DNA of 64,000 nt from Plantago ovata (Eukaryota; Streptophyta; Magnoliopsida; Lamiales; Plantaginaceae), in assembly GCA_028274465.1 (NCBI GenBank), contig CM051458.1, positions 27,664,692-27,728,691 on the forward strand, read 5' to 3'. Shown one piece after another: positions 34,634 through 46,229 of the stretch (positions are counted from its first letter, which is position 1; every line of letters begins with the position of its first letter). A model generated the notes under the pieces. The model saw only the letters and a program-made list of their open reading frames with translations. It did no database searches and was not told where the DNA came from. A program made the position numbers and the translations under genes.

Positions 34634-35860
34634 CCAACTTAATCAAATAAATTTGTATTTAGACAAAGACAATTCACAACTACAACGAAAACCGTAGTGT
34701 AGCAGTAGAATAACATCGAGTGTCGATCTCTAAGGACTATAACTAGCTTTATCTAATTTAACTTAAGAATATAAAACAGCAGACGATTTAGCAAAGGTTT
34801 TTCTTAACAGATAATGGAGATTGGTGATAGTATGGTCATTCAAAGCATAGCAGGTTAATAATCATGCATAACTCCCCGGTTTTTCATAGAGATCTTTGAT
34901 CAATGAGTTGTCCAGTTGTAATTATTCAACACTACGAAGATATAGATTTAGATAGATCAAAAGATCAATGAATTGTCCAGTTGTGTTCAGTAATTATTCA
35001 ACATTACGAAGATAGAGATTTAGATAGATCAAAGAAATAAAGCAATAACTCTAGGTATAATGTGCGATATAGCCATTAGCATAATTATTAACCCTTCGCT
35101 AAGAAATCACATATTATCACCAACGAGAAGTTTAGCTACTCATAGTTGTCATGCAATCAACAAAAATCATACCACGAATGAATGAAAACATGATGAAAGA
35201 TATATAAAAATTAGTAAAAAAACTGTAAGATACAATGTTACCGAAGGTTGTCAATCTCCGAAGAATCGCGATCTTACAAGCTCCAAACTGCTAAGAAAAA
35301 GTATATCCTAAGCTAAGAACCTCCAGAACAGGCTCTGGAGAATTCCTACCTAAAACTACAGAGAAAGGTGAGAGAAAAGGTCTGAAAAGTATGAAAAACG
35401 GAGAAAACTGAGCAACTATATAGGCTTTCGAATTGTGTGGGGCCACACCGGGCGATTCGCCTGGTGTGGGGCGATTCGCCCCACGTCCCGGGCGACTCGC
35501 CCGGGAGTGTTTTTCGGCCCAAAACGCGTTTTCGATGCGTTTTTGGATTTCTTTCCCTTTTCGGACTCGGTTTCTGCCTTCTAGTGACCTTTTGGCCTTC
35601 AGACTCGACCCCTAGACTTCAAATCCTATCCGGAATCTTTCAGATACTCCAATTAGGCTTCTGGAACACCAATTCCTTGTCTACTTCAATATAATTGCCC
35701 GTAAAACCTCGTTTTTCAACCAAAACCTGTAAAATAAAAACTAAAGGGAAACGTGACACTATTCTAATAAAATGCACTAAAATATAGCTAAATTAACATA
35801 GAGGATAGCTAAAATAGGTGAAAAAGACTCAAATGAAAGTGTAAAATACACATTCATCAA
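34634..35860 (-). repeat. Main part of the 3' LTR of gypsy E2
   Basis: Inverted E LTR: its right end ACACATTCATCA is the reverse complement of the TGATGAATGTGT start. It holds GC palindromes at 35440-35510 and an imperfect ~75-bp tandem duplication (about 34900-35035, GATCAATGARTTGTCCAGTTG repeated). The final 29 bp of this LTR lie beyond copia C at 24817-24845. Confidence 0.9.
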
Positions 35861-37190
35861 ACTCCCCAAACCGAACCTTTGCTTGTCCTCAAGCAACTAA
35901 GCTAGACTCTAATGCAAAAAACAATGCAACACAAAAAATGGAGTCTCATGCCAAATGAAATGAACTAATCTACTAAATCTATCAAAAAACATATGAACAA
36001 AAACCATACAAATCATAACATGAATATAGGTTGAAGAATGCCTCGATTGACTCATACACATTCACATAAGCACTTATGTCAAGACAAGATAGTCTCTCGT
36101 AACGTTCTCTACCTAGACCTAGTTAGTGACGACGTAATGAAACATGTTAGAACACGAATGGTTGTCCCGTGCCTATGAAACTGAGGACTTACTACTGTTC
36201 ACCAAGTTAAGACTTTTCCTCAAAGAGGTTGAACCAGTACTGGCTGTCATCAAACGAAGGAGGGTTCCCTAAAAAAGATAACACTCCCCTATTCTACCCA
36301 TCTCTCAAGCAAAGCCTTAAGCTATTCACCACTTCCTGAATGGCAGGACGAGGGTGGTCTAGAACAGATGACACTCAAAAACAAAAGACAAAAAATAGAA
36401 AATTACAACACGATTACGAACATTACAAGAATTGGAAAATGAGACACAACACTTTGCTAAACTGCTTTTTGGCTTTCTATTTTTGGGACCCTTCTTTGCT
36501 CTTTTGGGGTCTTTTCTTTTTTTTCTTTTTTCTTTTCCAGTTTCTTTTTCTTTTTTTTCTGGAAAATTTTTTCTTTTTCTCTTTTTTTTTCAATTTTTTT
36601 TTAGCCAGCAGTAGCACAACAAAAAGGAAATAAAATGACTCACAAACGAAATAAACTCACAACACAGAATTGAAAAACGAAAAACAAGTCTAATGATAGT
36701 GTAACCCCCTCCCCAAACCTATTCGGAAGAATAGGTTGCAAACAAAGGATCACACAACCTCACACTACCTCCTCCCTAGGCATTTAACAATCTCAAAGCA
36801 AGGTGAAGACTTGTTGCCTCTTAGGTACATAATTACTCGGGAAAACAACCATAAGACCCTAACATGCATCATCCTATTATAAAGGCCTTCGTGAACCGCA
36901 GTAGAGAAAACACCACTAAGTGATGTCGAGACTACCAAGCTTAACTACGTGCAATACATAAATGTGGCAAGCCAAGCGAGAAAAACCTCAAACAAATTCA
37001 TAGAGATGAAGCATATGATTAATGGCATAATTAGTTGATCTACCCAATAAAAAAGTTCAAAAAATTTGGCAATAAACTCCATATTAAAAACGCAAGACTT
37101 TCCTAGGATGAATGTAGTGTATGCAACCTAAAAAACTAAGAAAGCAGTAAACGTGCAAATGCAAATGCAGACGGATAAACATGCAAGGTA
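35861..37190 (-). other. Polypurine tract and 3' untranslated region of gypsy E2
   Basis: On the minus strand GGTTTGGGGAGTT (35873-35861) is the polypurine tract directly before the LTR. Upstream GAGGACAAGCAAAGG is the sequence typically found before the 3' LTR of Athila-like elements. The rest is noncoding with a long T-rich tract (36460-36605). The right limit at about 37190 is estimated. Confidence 0.75.
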
Positions 37191-38385
37191 CTATACTCAA
37201 CCTACCAATTCCAAGCTCTAAACCATCAATGGCAAGCTCCAAACTATCAGTTTTTTACATTGCATTATATATACTCCCAATATTTTTTAATTTAAATTTA
37301 CCTATGATCGAGTTATTTCCTTCATACTTACGTTTTTTTAAAATAATAATTACTTATATTTATCTATATTTTATACAATTTTCATTATAATAACTACTTA
37401 CAATATACTATAATTACATATATTTATCTATACTTCCATTATAATTATACAATTTTCATTATTATAACTACTTACAATACACAATAATTTCCTCATATTT
37501 CCATTATACTTATACAATTTCCAAATCTAATTAGTAATTAGTATATCCGAAACAAAACTACACTAATTGAACAAAACTAACTACGTAATCCAACTCAATT
37601 CAAATACCAAACATAATCGAACTAAACTATAAAATACCCAATTCATACCAAATCTATCAATTCACCAACTAAAACTTGTTCATCCCCCCTAATTTGAGCT
37701 ACACAACATGATAGATACTAGTAGAATGCATACAATTCAATGAATTGAAAAAAAAAATGAAGAATACTAAAATTTAGACAAGTTAGGGTTCGAAATATAT
37801 ACCTTTGATAGCTGAAGAAATGGAGAAATAATCACGCAATTGAATAGCTACACTTGTTCCTTGATGGAATAGCTTCGAAATGACTATAAGACTGATTGAA
37901 ATGGTGAAGAAATGAAGAAAATAGGGGAGGAGAGATTGGAGCCGCGGAGAAGCGATTGTGTGTGTTGTGTGTGTTCTGTCCGTCCTTGGCGTCGGAGAAG
38001 ACGATGTAAGGCAAATTTAGCGACGGATGGTGATCCGTCGCTAAATTAGCGATCGGTCGCTATTTTAGCGACCGATCGGCGAATCCGTCCCATCCGTCAC
38101 TAATATGTTGACCGGCCCAAAAAAAAAAAGAAAAAAATTAAAACCCTGCGACTGATACGACCATCCATCGCAAAATAGCAACGGATGGGTCCATCCGTCG
38201 CTAAACAGCGACGGATCACCCATCCGTCGCTAAAATCCGGAAGTTCTAAAGGTGATTTTTCACGTTTTTCATTATCCGTCGCTAAGGGCTCCCATCCGTC
38301 GCTAAAAGACCGATCGGTCGCTAATTTTTGCAACCGATCGATCGGTTGCTAAAAGTGGTGGCTAAAATGCTGTTTTCTTGTAGTG
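37191..38385 (-). mobile_element. CACTA (En/Spm-like) transposon end with subterminal repeats
   Basis: The plus strand ends GCTGTTTTCTTGTAGTG at 38385, the inverse of the CACTACAAGAAAACAGC terminus of plant CACTA elements, followed by CCC (a 3-bp duplication cannot be confirmed). From about 38008 to 38350 there are many short inverted words of the form GCGACGGATGG/CCATCCGTCGCTA and CGACCGATCGG, as in CACTA subterminal regions that bind transposase. No transposase gene and no opposite CACTA end are visible, so the left limit is a guess. It is a deletion derivative or fragment. Confidence 0.7.
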
Positions 38386-38911
38386 CCCCCCTCATGAATT
38401 TAAAGCTAGTCCCTAGCAGTAAGAAAATGAGGAAATAAGATGTGATACTAGATGTTACCGCATGGTTTGACTTCGGTCGGCTGAGTATGCTGCTTGTAAG
38501 TTATTGGGACTGCTCCAGGGGCATTATAGGTGATCATCGGGGCTTGTGGTAGTGGCGGTAGTTCCATTAATAGATCGGATAGGGCCAATTCCTCCATCTG
38601 TATCATCATTGTCCCTATGGTCTTCATTGTCACTACTGTCATCACCATCGTCACCAGTAGAGTTGCAGTGTCGAAGAGAATCATCAAGATTGGCCGCCTT
38701 CGTTATGGAATCTTCCACCCGGTATCTCTCCAATAGGTTGTGAACTGTTGAAGGGGAAAGAGCAGTGGTATCAGAGCCTCCCTCTCCAACGTTTTACACC
38801 CCGAGGAGGTTACAGCAAGCTGCTCGGATACTCAGAGGTTGTCTTCCATTTATTCCTATGTCGACCACATTCTCTACGGTTGATGCCCCCGATGTCTATA
38901 TGATGCTCCCT
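38386..38911. other. Unassigned spacer with a PBS-like word
   Basis: It contains AGTGGTATCAGAGCC near 38764, which resembles an initiator-Met tRNA PBS; the bases before it end AGAGCA. A plus-strand open frame of about 55 codons (LQQAARILRGCLPF and on) overlaps it. It may be a fragment of another element inside E2. No supported gene. Confidence 0.35.
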
Positions 38912-39318
38912 TTAGAGGCAGTCAAGGGGCACCCCTAAGAGGGGCTGAGTACCCATGTCATTATGTTTTGGAACCAAGCTAGCGATTCGAAACTTTCTCC
39001 CCACTGTCGACTCAAGACTGAATCCGTTGTAGCGATATCGTCCCGGTGCCTTCCTGTTCACTCGAACTCTGCAGTCCTTGTGATAGGTTGCTGACGTAAT
39101 AATTGTTTCTATCCCTTCGGTGGTGCATGAATAGGCATAGGAGTCCTTACTCCATGTAGATTCTCGCTCCTCCTCTTGGATAATCTGCGACGTTGTTGCA
39201 AGAGCCCGTGGCTCGAACGCACCTCTAACGAGATCACTCTCCTTGACATGGTTGTAATCGATCTCCCTCCAATACTTCATAGTAGCCAAACGGGAGTGTT
39301 CCTCTCCCTTTGTGGCAT
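38912..39318 (-). CDS. Second ORF of gypsy E2, unknown function
   Basis: Homologous to 18498-18769, with EEHSRLATMKYWREIDYNH, RGAFEPRALAT and SKDSYAYSCTTEGIE. After RVNRK this copy goes on with APGRYRYNGFSLESTVGRK and a further ~25 residues to PLDCL, so the other copies are truncated. As in those, the ATG after the acceptor-like site (39318) is in a different frame from the conserved protein, so the start is unclear. I do not recognise the domain. Its place (after gag, before the 3' untranslated region) matches the extra ORF of Athila-like elements. Confidence 0.45.
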
Positions 39319-39375
39319 GGTTCCTACAAACAACAGTTAGTACCTCGTATGACACAAATTTCCTACGAATTGGAG

Positions 39376-40356
39376 AGTTTTTTGCCAGCAAGCTTAGGTG
39401 CATTCTGCTTGTAGAAGGCTCTTCCCACATTGCATACAGATTTCTTAATCGGCAATGGGTTTCTCAGCTGAATCTTGAAGTGTTCAAGAATGAAGCATAT
39501 TTTTAGTCCATACATGACTGGGAAGGTAGGTGAGACCTTGTTGTCTTCAACCTTAACCTTGAATTTAGTAACACAATCAACAAGTCTGTTGAAAATGTAC
39601 TTTGCCCAGTTGAGCTCCGTTTTGTTCTCATAGATATGCATCAGCAGCGGCCACCTTCTCAAGCCTACTTGGTCCATTCCTCCAACTTGGGAGTCTAAGA
39701 CTTTGATTAGTAGCAGAGCTACTAGACCAAGTGAATGGCAGAGATGCTTCCTCTTAACGTGCTTTGTCCAAGTCACTGGAGCAATCTCTCCTTTCTTCAT
39801 TTTCTCATTTCTGACATCACTGTAGAAGGCTTCAATTTCTTCGTCAGTGGCAGTGATGTCATCTTCAGTTCCAGTGGTCGGAATCTGAAAGATTTCTGCT
39901 AAATCAGTCCATTTCGGGACGATTTGCACATTCTGAACTGTGGAGAAGATCACTTTTCAGTGACTCCTTGTCCATCAGTTAGGGACTGGATTTCTGCATT
40001 GTTGTAGAATTCTATAGTATCTAACATGCTCACTTTCTTAGGGCGAGCTGTTATAAAGTGAATGAGGCCTTGCTGTTTAATCAAGTCAAGTGCCTCCTCA
40101 TTGTCATCGTCTAGTTCTTGTTCATAGAAGTATCGGATATACTTCTCTTTTGCAAAGCCACCCCATTGCATCATCATCTCACACTTTGCAGTGTCTAGAT
40201 ATGCAGTAGGCATGGGTTTTTCTGTTATCCTATCATTTTTCAACACAACTTTCGTTGTGTTAGTCACCGGAGTTATCACCGGAGCAGTGCGTTTTTCAGC
40301 ACTGTCAACCTTAGAGATGACTTAGATGTCTTAGATGACTGTCTCTTTGGTGCCAT
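39376..40356 (-). pseudogene. Partial second copy of ORF3 N-terminal domain
   Basis: From ATG at 40356 (MAPKRQSSKTSKSS) the frame shifts early, then reads PMPTAYLDTAKCEMMMQWGG, KEKYIRYFYEQELDDD, and after another one-base shift near 39955 (four T where the other copy has five) IFSTVQNVQIVPKWTDLAEI, LCHSLGLVALLLIKVLDSQ and AFYKQNAPKLAGKKL. It stops at about 39376, where D sequence ends. It is nearly identical to the N-terminal part of the full ORF3 at 45120-46088. Copy 1 keeps an arginine codon (in KYIRYFY) that is a stop in copy 2. Confidence 0.85.
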
Positions 40357-40844
40357 TTCTTTGTATAGATTGGAAATGTGTACGAAAAAGATTGTTTGTT
40401 TTTTGACCGGAGGTACAGTAGATTCAGGCTAAATTTTGCAGAGAAAGGAAATGTGAGTTAAAGAATTTTGTCTTTCTCTAACTCCTTGTTTATATAGTGT
40501 CTCTGACGTGCAAGAAGCTCATTCGATTTGAGTTCTGAGCAAGGGTAAATCGGAGAAACAATAGCATTAGTGGAGCCTTTGCATTAAATGCGTAGTGGCC
40601 CACTAACAAAAACCGTCAGAGCACTCTTTCTCTTTGTAATGTTAACCGTTAGATCAATAACGCCTTTTAATCAATGGCCACGATTGTATTTCATGTCATG
40701 ATTATTAGCGAGTTTATCTGTGCCCGATTAACGTCACAAATTGATTTTACCGAGATTTATGGGATTTGATTGCTTGCTGAAGTAAACAAGAATCTTTTCA
40801 GCGAGTTTGCATAAATAGCCTTGTTACTTGCTGAAAGTTCCCCC
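40357..40844 (-). promoter_or_regulatory. Promoter-like region between ORF3 copies
   Basis: About 490 bp lie between the stop of full-length ORF3 (40845) and the ATG of the partial copy (40356). On the minus strand CTATATAAAC (40497-40488) is a strong TATA-box match 132 bp before the ATG. A purine run TTAAGGGGGAAC, PPT-like, follows directly after the ORF3 stop. The TCAGCAA/TTGCTGA word occurs twice. The same region upstream of full ORF3 is at 46089-47905, split by a solo LTR. Confidence 0.6.
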
Positions 40845-43800
40845 TTAATCAGACATCTCATATTCCTTTGCGTAATCTTCAAGTAGCTTACGGACTTGGA
40901 GTTGAAGAATCCTTGCATTCTTGCAGGCGGTATGATGATGCTTTTCAGCATTCATTTCCTTGTAGTGAACCACCCACAATTGCATGCCCCAATTGCTGGC
41001 ATGGAGAAGTTGTGTATCTGAAATGCTTTTAGCATGAATCTTCCTTAACCAGAGAAGATCTTCTTCTTGATCCTTAGCAGTGAGATAGAAATACTCATAA
41101 GGAATCAATCCAAGTTTCTTCTTTGATTTCTTGGTTAAAGGGTCAGAGTAATAGGCAATACCAATTGATTTTATCAAATCTGGTTCTTGTTTTAAAGTCT
41201 TACCAATTGAAGTTCTTCTTACCAAGACTTCCAGATTCAGCCATCTCCCAGCTATGTTTCTTGGTAGGGAAGGAGGATCCCTTTCTTTTCTTTTCACCTT
41301 GAGATCAATCCAAGTGTACATTTGATTTAGTACAGCTGTTGGAAAATAATCATTAACCAGCAAGTCTTCCAGCTTTAAGATCCAGCAACCATGAACATTT
41401 CCGATCACATTCTGAGTAGTTTCCTCATTGCTGGTCTTTGTGTATTCAATGTCGGAGCCAATGGCAATGCTGGCAAGCCTCTTTTCTTCCTGTCTTTGCC
41501 TTCTTCTTCTTGACTTTGCATTTTCTTGATCTCTTGCTGAAGATCTTGAGTCAGAAGAGAAATGCTTTGAATGGCCAGACGGAGTTAAGGCTGTTATTGG
41601 TCTAGCTCTTATAGCTTGAGCTATAGTCTGATTGTCATCATCATCTTCATTCAGATCTTGATGACTTTCAGTGTGACAATATTCATGAGTTTCAGCAGAA
41701 GTTTTTCTCTTTTTCGGACTTGCTGAATTCAACTCAGAATTTGCTTGTCTTTTAGAACTTTGCTCTCTTTCAGCAAGAGGTTCTATTGTCAGTGGCGCTT
41801 CAGTAGGGGTTTTCTTCCTTGAAGATCTCTTTTGCTTATCTTCCCCCTTAGCTTAGACATGGATTGCATCATTGGAGTAATGTGCAGAGAAAAGAACTCA
41901 TTGCAATTTTCAGCAAGAGTACTTAGGCTGTTGTACTTCATGATAATTGCTTGCTGATCAGAGGTCAGCTTTCACAATTCTTGTTTAATACTCACCAGAT
42001 TCTCCTCATGTCTGCGCTCTGTTGCGACCTTATCTTCAATGAAAGTCTGAGCCTTGAATAATGCAGACTTTGCTAACCGGAGTGCTTGACTGACATCTTC
42101 TTCATAGTTTTTGTGATAAAGACTTATGTCTTTCTGAGCTATTGTAAGAGTAGTAGTGCATTTTAGCATAGTAGCCAGTATTTTTCCAATGTCAAGCGGA
42201 CTCTCAGCAAGCAGTGCATCATCTTCTGCTTTGCAGGCTTTGTGGACTTCCATTAGTGCTTTAATTCTTGGAGTGAAATCCTCCACATTTGGGAACGAAA
42301 CTAAGTTTGAGGTCAAGGAATGAACTTTGAGCTCATAAGCGAATTGGTCATCTCTTGTCAGCAAATGGCTTCTCAAGTCATCTCCTATATCATGTTCATA
42401 ATCAGGAGGAGGAATTTTGACCACTTTGGGTTCACTTTTCTTTGAGTGATCATCCTCATTTGCTGAAAGATCGTCTTCATCGTCAGATTCATCAAGGCCA
42501 GCAACCTGGTTCCTAAATCTGCAGCTTCATTCCTTTCTGGTTGAGTGGTTGCTGATGGCAACGCTTCCGACTCAACGACTGGAGTTTCACCAGTAGTAAG
42601 CTTTAATTCAGTAGTTGCTAAGGGCAACGTTTGAGACTCAATGACTGGAGTTTCACCAGTAGTAGATGGAAGGGAGGGGACTTCCTGAGGTTTTACTCCT
42701 GAAGATTGAGCAATATCCAAATTCTGCGTATGCCTTGCATGAATTTGGAAACTGTTTTGAAGTGCTCTTTGGTAATCTTCATCCATTTCTTCATCATCAT
42801 CAAGGTTTGGATCAGTGACCTTGGCATCGAGTAAAGATAACTCGGCATCAGAAAGCTTGCTTTTGCCATGTTTCAATGCAACGCGCTTTCTGGCGTATTC
42901 TTCTTCAGTATCAGCGCCTTGTACAGGTGCTTGAGTACTTGTTTCAGCAGGAGCAGGTTGAGATTCTTGCTGACTTTGTGTTTGATCAGCTTGCTGATTG
43001 TCTTGATTCTCAGTCTCAGCAACTGTCAGTTTGAGTCCACCAGCATCAGGACTAGGACCTTGATTGTCATCATCGTCGTCCTTTTTATCCTTAGAATCTT
43101 TACCTTCATCATCACTGGGATCATTAGGAATGTTTTCATCTTCTTCTTCCTCATCATCATCTGTCAGTATAACCAACTCGAGATGCTTGTACAAAGCAAT
43201 ACTCGTAACTTCCTCTTCTTCATTGATTTTGTGGGGATCAGCCACCACGGGTACAAAAGAACCCTGAGCATCACAGCTTGTTCAGCTGGAGAGGCATTCT
43301 TAAATTTGGCCTTCATATTCTCTCTGATTAGAGCAATCAGATTTGAGCTCATTAGCTGAGAATATGACATTTCTTCTGGAAGTATAGAGTGGACAAAGGT
43401 CTCGAGTTTCAGCAGAGAAGACCTTTTTTTTCTCGTTTGATAGATGAAGATGAAGGTCAGAAAAGTCCATCCTTCTGTACCTTTGCCAGTTGCTGACAGA
43501 CTTAACAACTCTTGACAAGGTAGTTCTCTTGAAGTCTAAGTAAAGTTCTTTAGAACTCACTTTCGGATCTTCAGTGATGTGAACCACTTCAGTGGTCTCC
43601 TTTTGAGCCTGAAATAGAATGAAATTATGTTCAGGAGAGGTTTGGATAATAGTCTTAGAGTCCAAAGCTGATACATGATTTACCTGCTGAGATTCAGCAA
43701 GATCATGTTGCACACTTGTTTGTGCTGGTACTATTTCCATTCCTTGAGGAGCTTGAGAAGCATCCTTGACTTGTTCATCCTGAAATAATTGTAAGTTAGA

Positions 43801-46088
43801 TACAAGCACTAAGTTTTCAAACTTAGTTGTATTACCAAAAACTTTAACTACCTGCTGAGCAGGAGGTGTTGATTCTGGTGCAGAGGCTTCAGCAACCTTC
43901 TGACTTGTATCTTGAGAAGTCTGTAGAGAAATCATTATATTAGCAAAAGATTGAGTTTCAGATAGTGAAGATTTGCTTATGGTTGAGTTAACTACCTGTT
44001 GAAGAAGGACAGGTGGTGACTCAGTCCTTTCAGCAACGACAGCTTCTTCAATATCTGGGACTGTTTCTTCAGCAGACTTCTTTTCTTGCTCTGTTTGAGA
44101 AAGCTGTGCGGGTTCAACAATCTCCCTTGTCTCTGAAATGACAAGTTGAGCAGAGGCATCTTGACCTTTGAGTTCACTGCTTGTCATGAAAACATCGATT
44201 GATTTGTTGGAAGTGTCTTCAACATCCAACTCCATTTGATGACTCAGTTTTTTCAGCACCAGCTGAACTTAGTCAATGGATGTTTTCGGTGAACTAGGTC
44301 CAGTATTCTCAGCATCACGAGATGCATCGTCGAATAGTGTCTCTTGTGGTGTTTCAGCAACCTCTGGGACTTGAACCATTGCGGTCTCAGCAACTGGTTC
44401 TTCAACAACTTGATGAGTTGCTTGTTCAGCAACCATCTTTTCAGCAACGGCAACATCAGCAAGTGCCGCGGTTCTTATATCAGCAGCAATATCAATCACT
44501 GGTTCCAGAGTCTGATCATCAAGATTATCTACAATGTAGATATCTGGAATTGAGGCAGGAATTTCATTTCCACTGCCTTGTGGTCTATTCTCAGTAGATG
44601 TATCAACATTAAGTTGATTGTTGAAGGCTTCCGCAAACACTTCAACATTTCTAACATAGGTCTCAGTAACCACTTTGTCAACATCTACTGGAGCTTGTTT
44701 TTCAGCAACTGCTTGAGAGTCGTCCGAAAGATCGTGGACAATTGGTACTAACTTACGAGCCAATGTTTTCTTTCTTGGGTTACTTGTTCTTTTTCTTTTG
44801 GGGACGGGGTTAGCTGATGACGCTGCAGTTTGAGTGTCATCATCAGCTTTCCTCTTTTTCTTCTTTGATTTTTCAAGTTTCCCTCCAGCAGTGGCGTCAG
44901 TAGTTGCTTTTTCAGCAACGGGTGTTGAACCCTTATCATGATCACCATCTATAGAAGTTTCATCATGATCACCATCTACAACAGTTTCATCAACAACTTT
45001 TTCAGTTGTTGGAACATTCTCTTGCTGAGTGGTGGTGGCAACATCTGCAGCTATTGTATACCTTTCTTGCTGACTTGTGCTGACAACATTTGCAGCTGTT
45101 GTCTTCTTAGATTTTTCAAGTTTTTTGCCAGCAAGCTTAGGTGCATTCTGCTTGTAGAAGGCTCTTCCCACATTGCATACAGATTTCTTAATCGGCAATG
45201 GGTTTCTCAGCTGAATCTTGAAGTGTTCAAGAATGAAGCATATTTTTAGTCCATACATGACTGGGAAGGTAGGTGAGACCTTGTTGTCTTCAACCTTAAC
45301 CTTGAATTTAGTAACACAATCAACAAGTCTGTTGAAAATGTACTTTGCCCAGTTGAGCTCCGTTTTGTTCTCATAGATATGCATCAGCAGCGGCCACCTT
45401 CTCAAGCCTACTTGGTCTATTCCTCCGACTTGGGAGTCTAAGACTTTGATTAGTAGCAGAGCTACTAGACCAAGTGAATGGCAGAGATGCTTCCTCTTAA
45501 CGTGCTTTGTCCAAGTCACGGGAGCAATCTCTCCTTTCTTCATTTTCTCATTTCTGACATCACTGTAGAAGGCTTCAATTTCTTCGTCAGTGGCAGTGAT
45601 GTAATCTTCAGTTCCAGTGGTAAGAATCTGAAAGATTTCTGCTAAATCAGTCCATTTCAAGACGATTTGCACATTCTGAACTGTGGAGAAGATCACTTTT
45701 TCAGTGACTCCTTGTCCATCAGTTAGGGACTGGATTTCTGCATTGTTGTAGAATTCTATAGTATCTAACATGCTCACTTTCTTAGGGCGAGCTGTTATAA
45801 AGTGAATGAGGCCTTGCTGTTTAATCAAGTCAAGTGCCTCCTCATTGTCATCGTCTAGTTCTTGTTCATAGAAGTATCAGATATACTTCTCTTTTGCAAA
45901 GCCACCCCATTGCATCATCATCTCACACTTTGCAGTGTCTAGATATGCAGTAGGCATGGGTTTTTCTGTTATCCTATCGTTTTTCAACACAACTTTCGCT
46001 GTGTTAGTCACCGGAGCAGTGCGTTTTTCAGCACTGTCAACCTTAGAGATGACTTAGATGTCTTAGATGACTGTCTCTTTGGTGCCAT
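40845..46088 (-). pseudogene. ORF3 of copia D, about 1,750 codons, decayed
   Basis: A single coding region downstream of pol, now in several frames: 46088-45829, 45828-44269, 44259-43300, 43248-42385, 42424-41972 and 41732-40845. The N-terminal ~320 residues form a globular domain (KYIRYFYEQELDDD, WTDLAEIFQI, KHLCHSLGLVALLLIKVLD, YGLKICFILEHFKIQL). I do not recognise it with certainty; a putative plant transposon protein or envelope-like domain of SIRE elements is possible. The middle is low-complexity, rich in K, then A/V/E/Q/T with many VAE and QQ pairs, and acidic. The C-terminal part is basic (SRRRRQRQEEKR), then globular, ending YAKEYEMSD. No signal peptide or clear membrane segment is seen. 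A stop near 45876 and frameshifts at section joins inactivate it. Confidence 0.7.
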
Positions 46089-46219
46089 TTCTTTGTATAG
46101 ATGAGAAATGTCTACGAAAAAGATTGTTTGCTTTTTGACCGGAGGTACAGTAGATTCAGGCTAAATTTTGCAGAGAAAGAAAATGTGAGTTAAAGAATTT
46201 TGTCTTTCTCTAACTCCTT

Positions 46220-46229
46220 GTTTATATAG
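46220..46229 (-). promoter_or_regulatory. TATA-like box upstream of full-length ORF3
   Basis: CTATATAAAC on the minus strand, 132 bp before the ORF3 ATG (46088), same as at 40488-40497. The family E solo LTR is inserted only about 5 bp upstream of it. Confidence 0.6.

Larger units (their letters stand above)
24817..39358 (-). mobile_element. Gypsy E2, minus strand, 5'-truncated, with copia C and a CACTA end nested
   Basis: Read on the minus strand: second ORF (39318-38912), spacer, a nested CACTA end, 3' untranslated region, polypurine tract (35873-35861), and the 3' LTR from 35860 down to 34634, continuing after copia C at 24845-24817. The 5' half (LTR, gag) is missing: at about 39358 the E sequence gives way to a ~17-bp filler and then to copia D ORF3. 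The base run beside the LTR end is CCCCA (24812-24816, plus strand); no second copy is seen. Confidence 0.75.

Noticed and set aside
36340..36633. 97-codon phenylalanine-rich ORF
   Set aside because: It is a translation of a poly-T/CT-rich tract in the E2 untranslated region.
38530..38743. Overlapping ORFs on both strands rich in ATC/GAT codons
   Set aside because: Low-complexity codons open on both strands, with no family resemblance.
42868..43359. Plus-strand 163-codon ORF opposite ORF3 (also 43064-43267, 44322-44597, 49994-50230)
   Set aside because: These are antisense shadows of acidic, serine/glutamine-rich coding DNA of element D.
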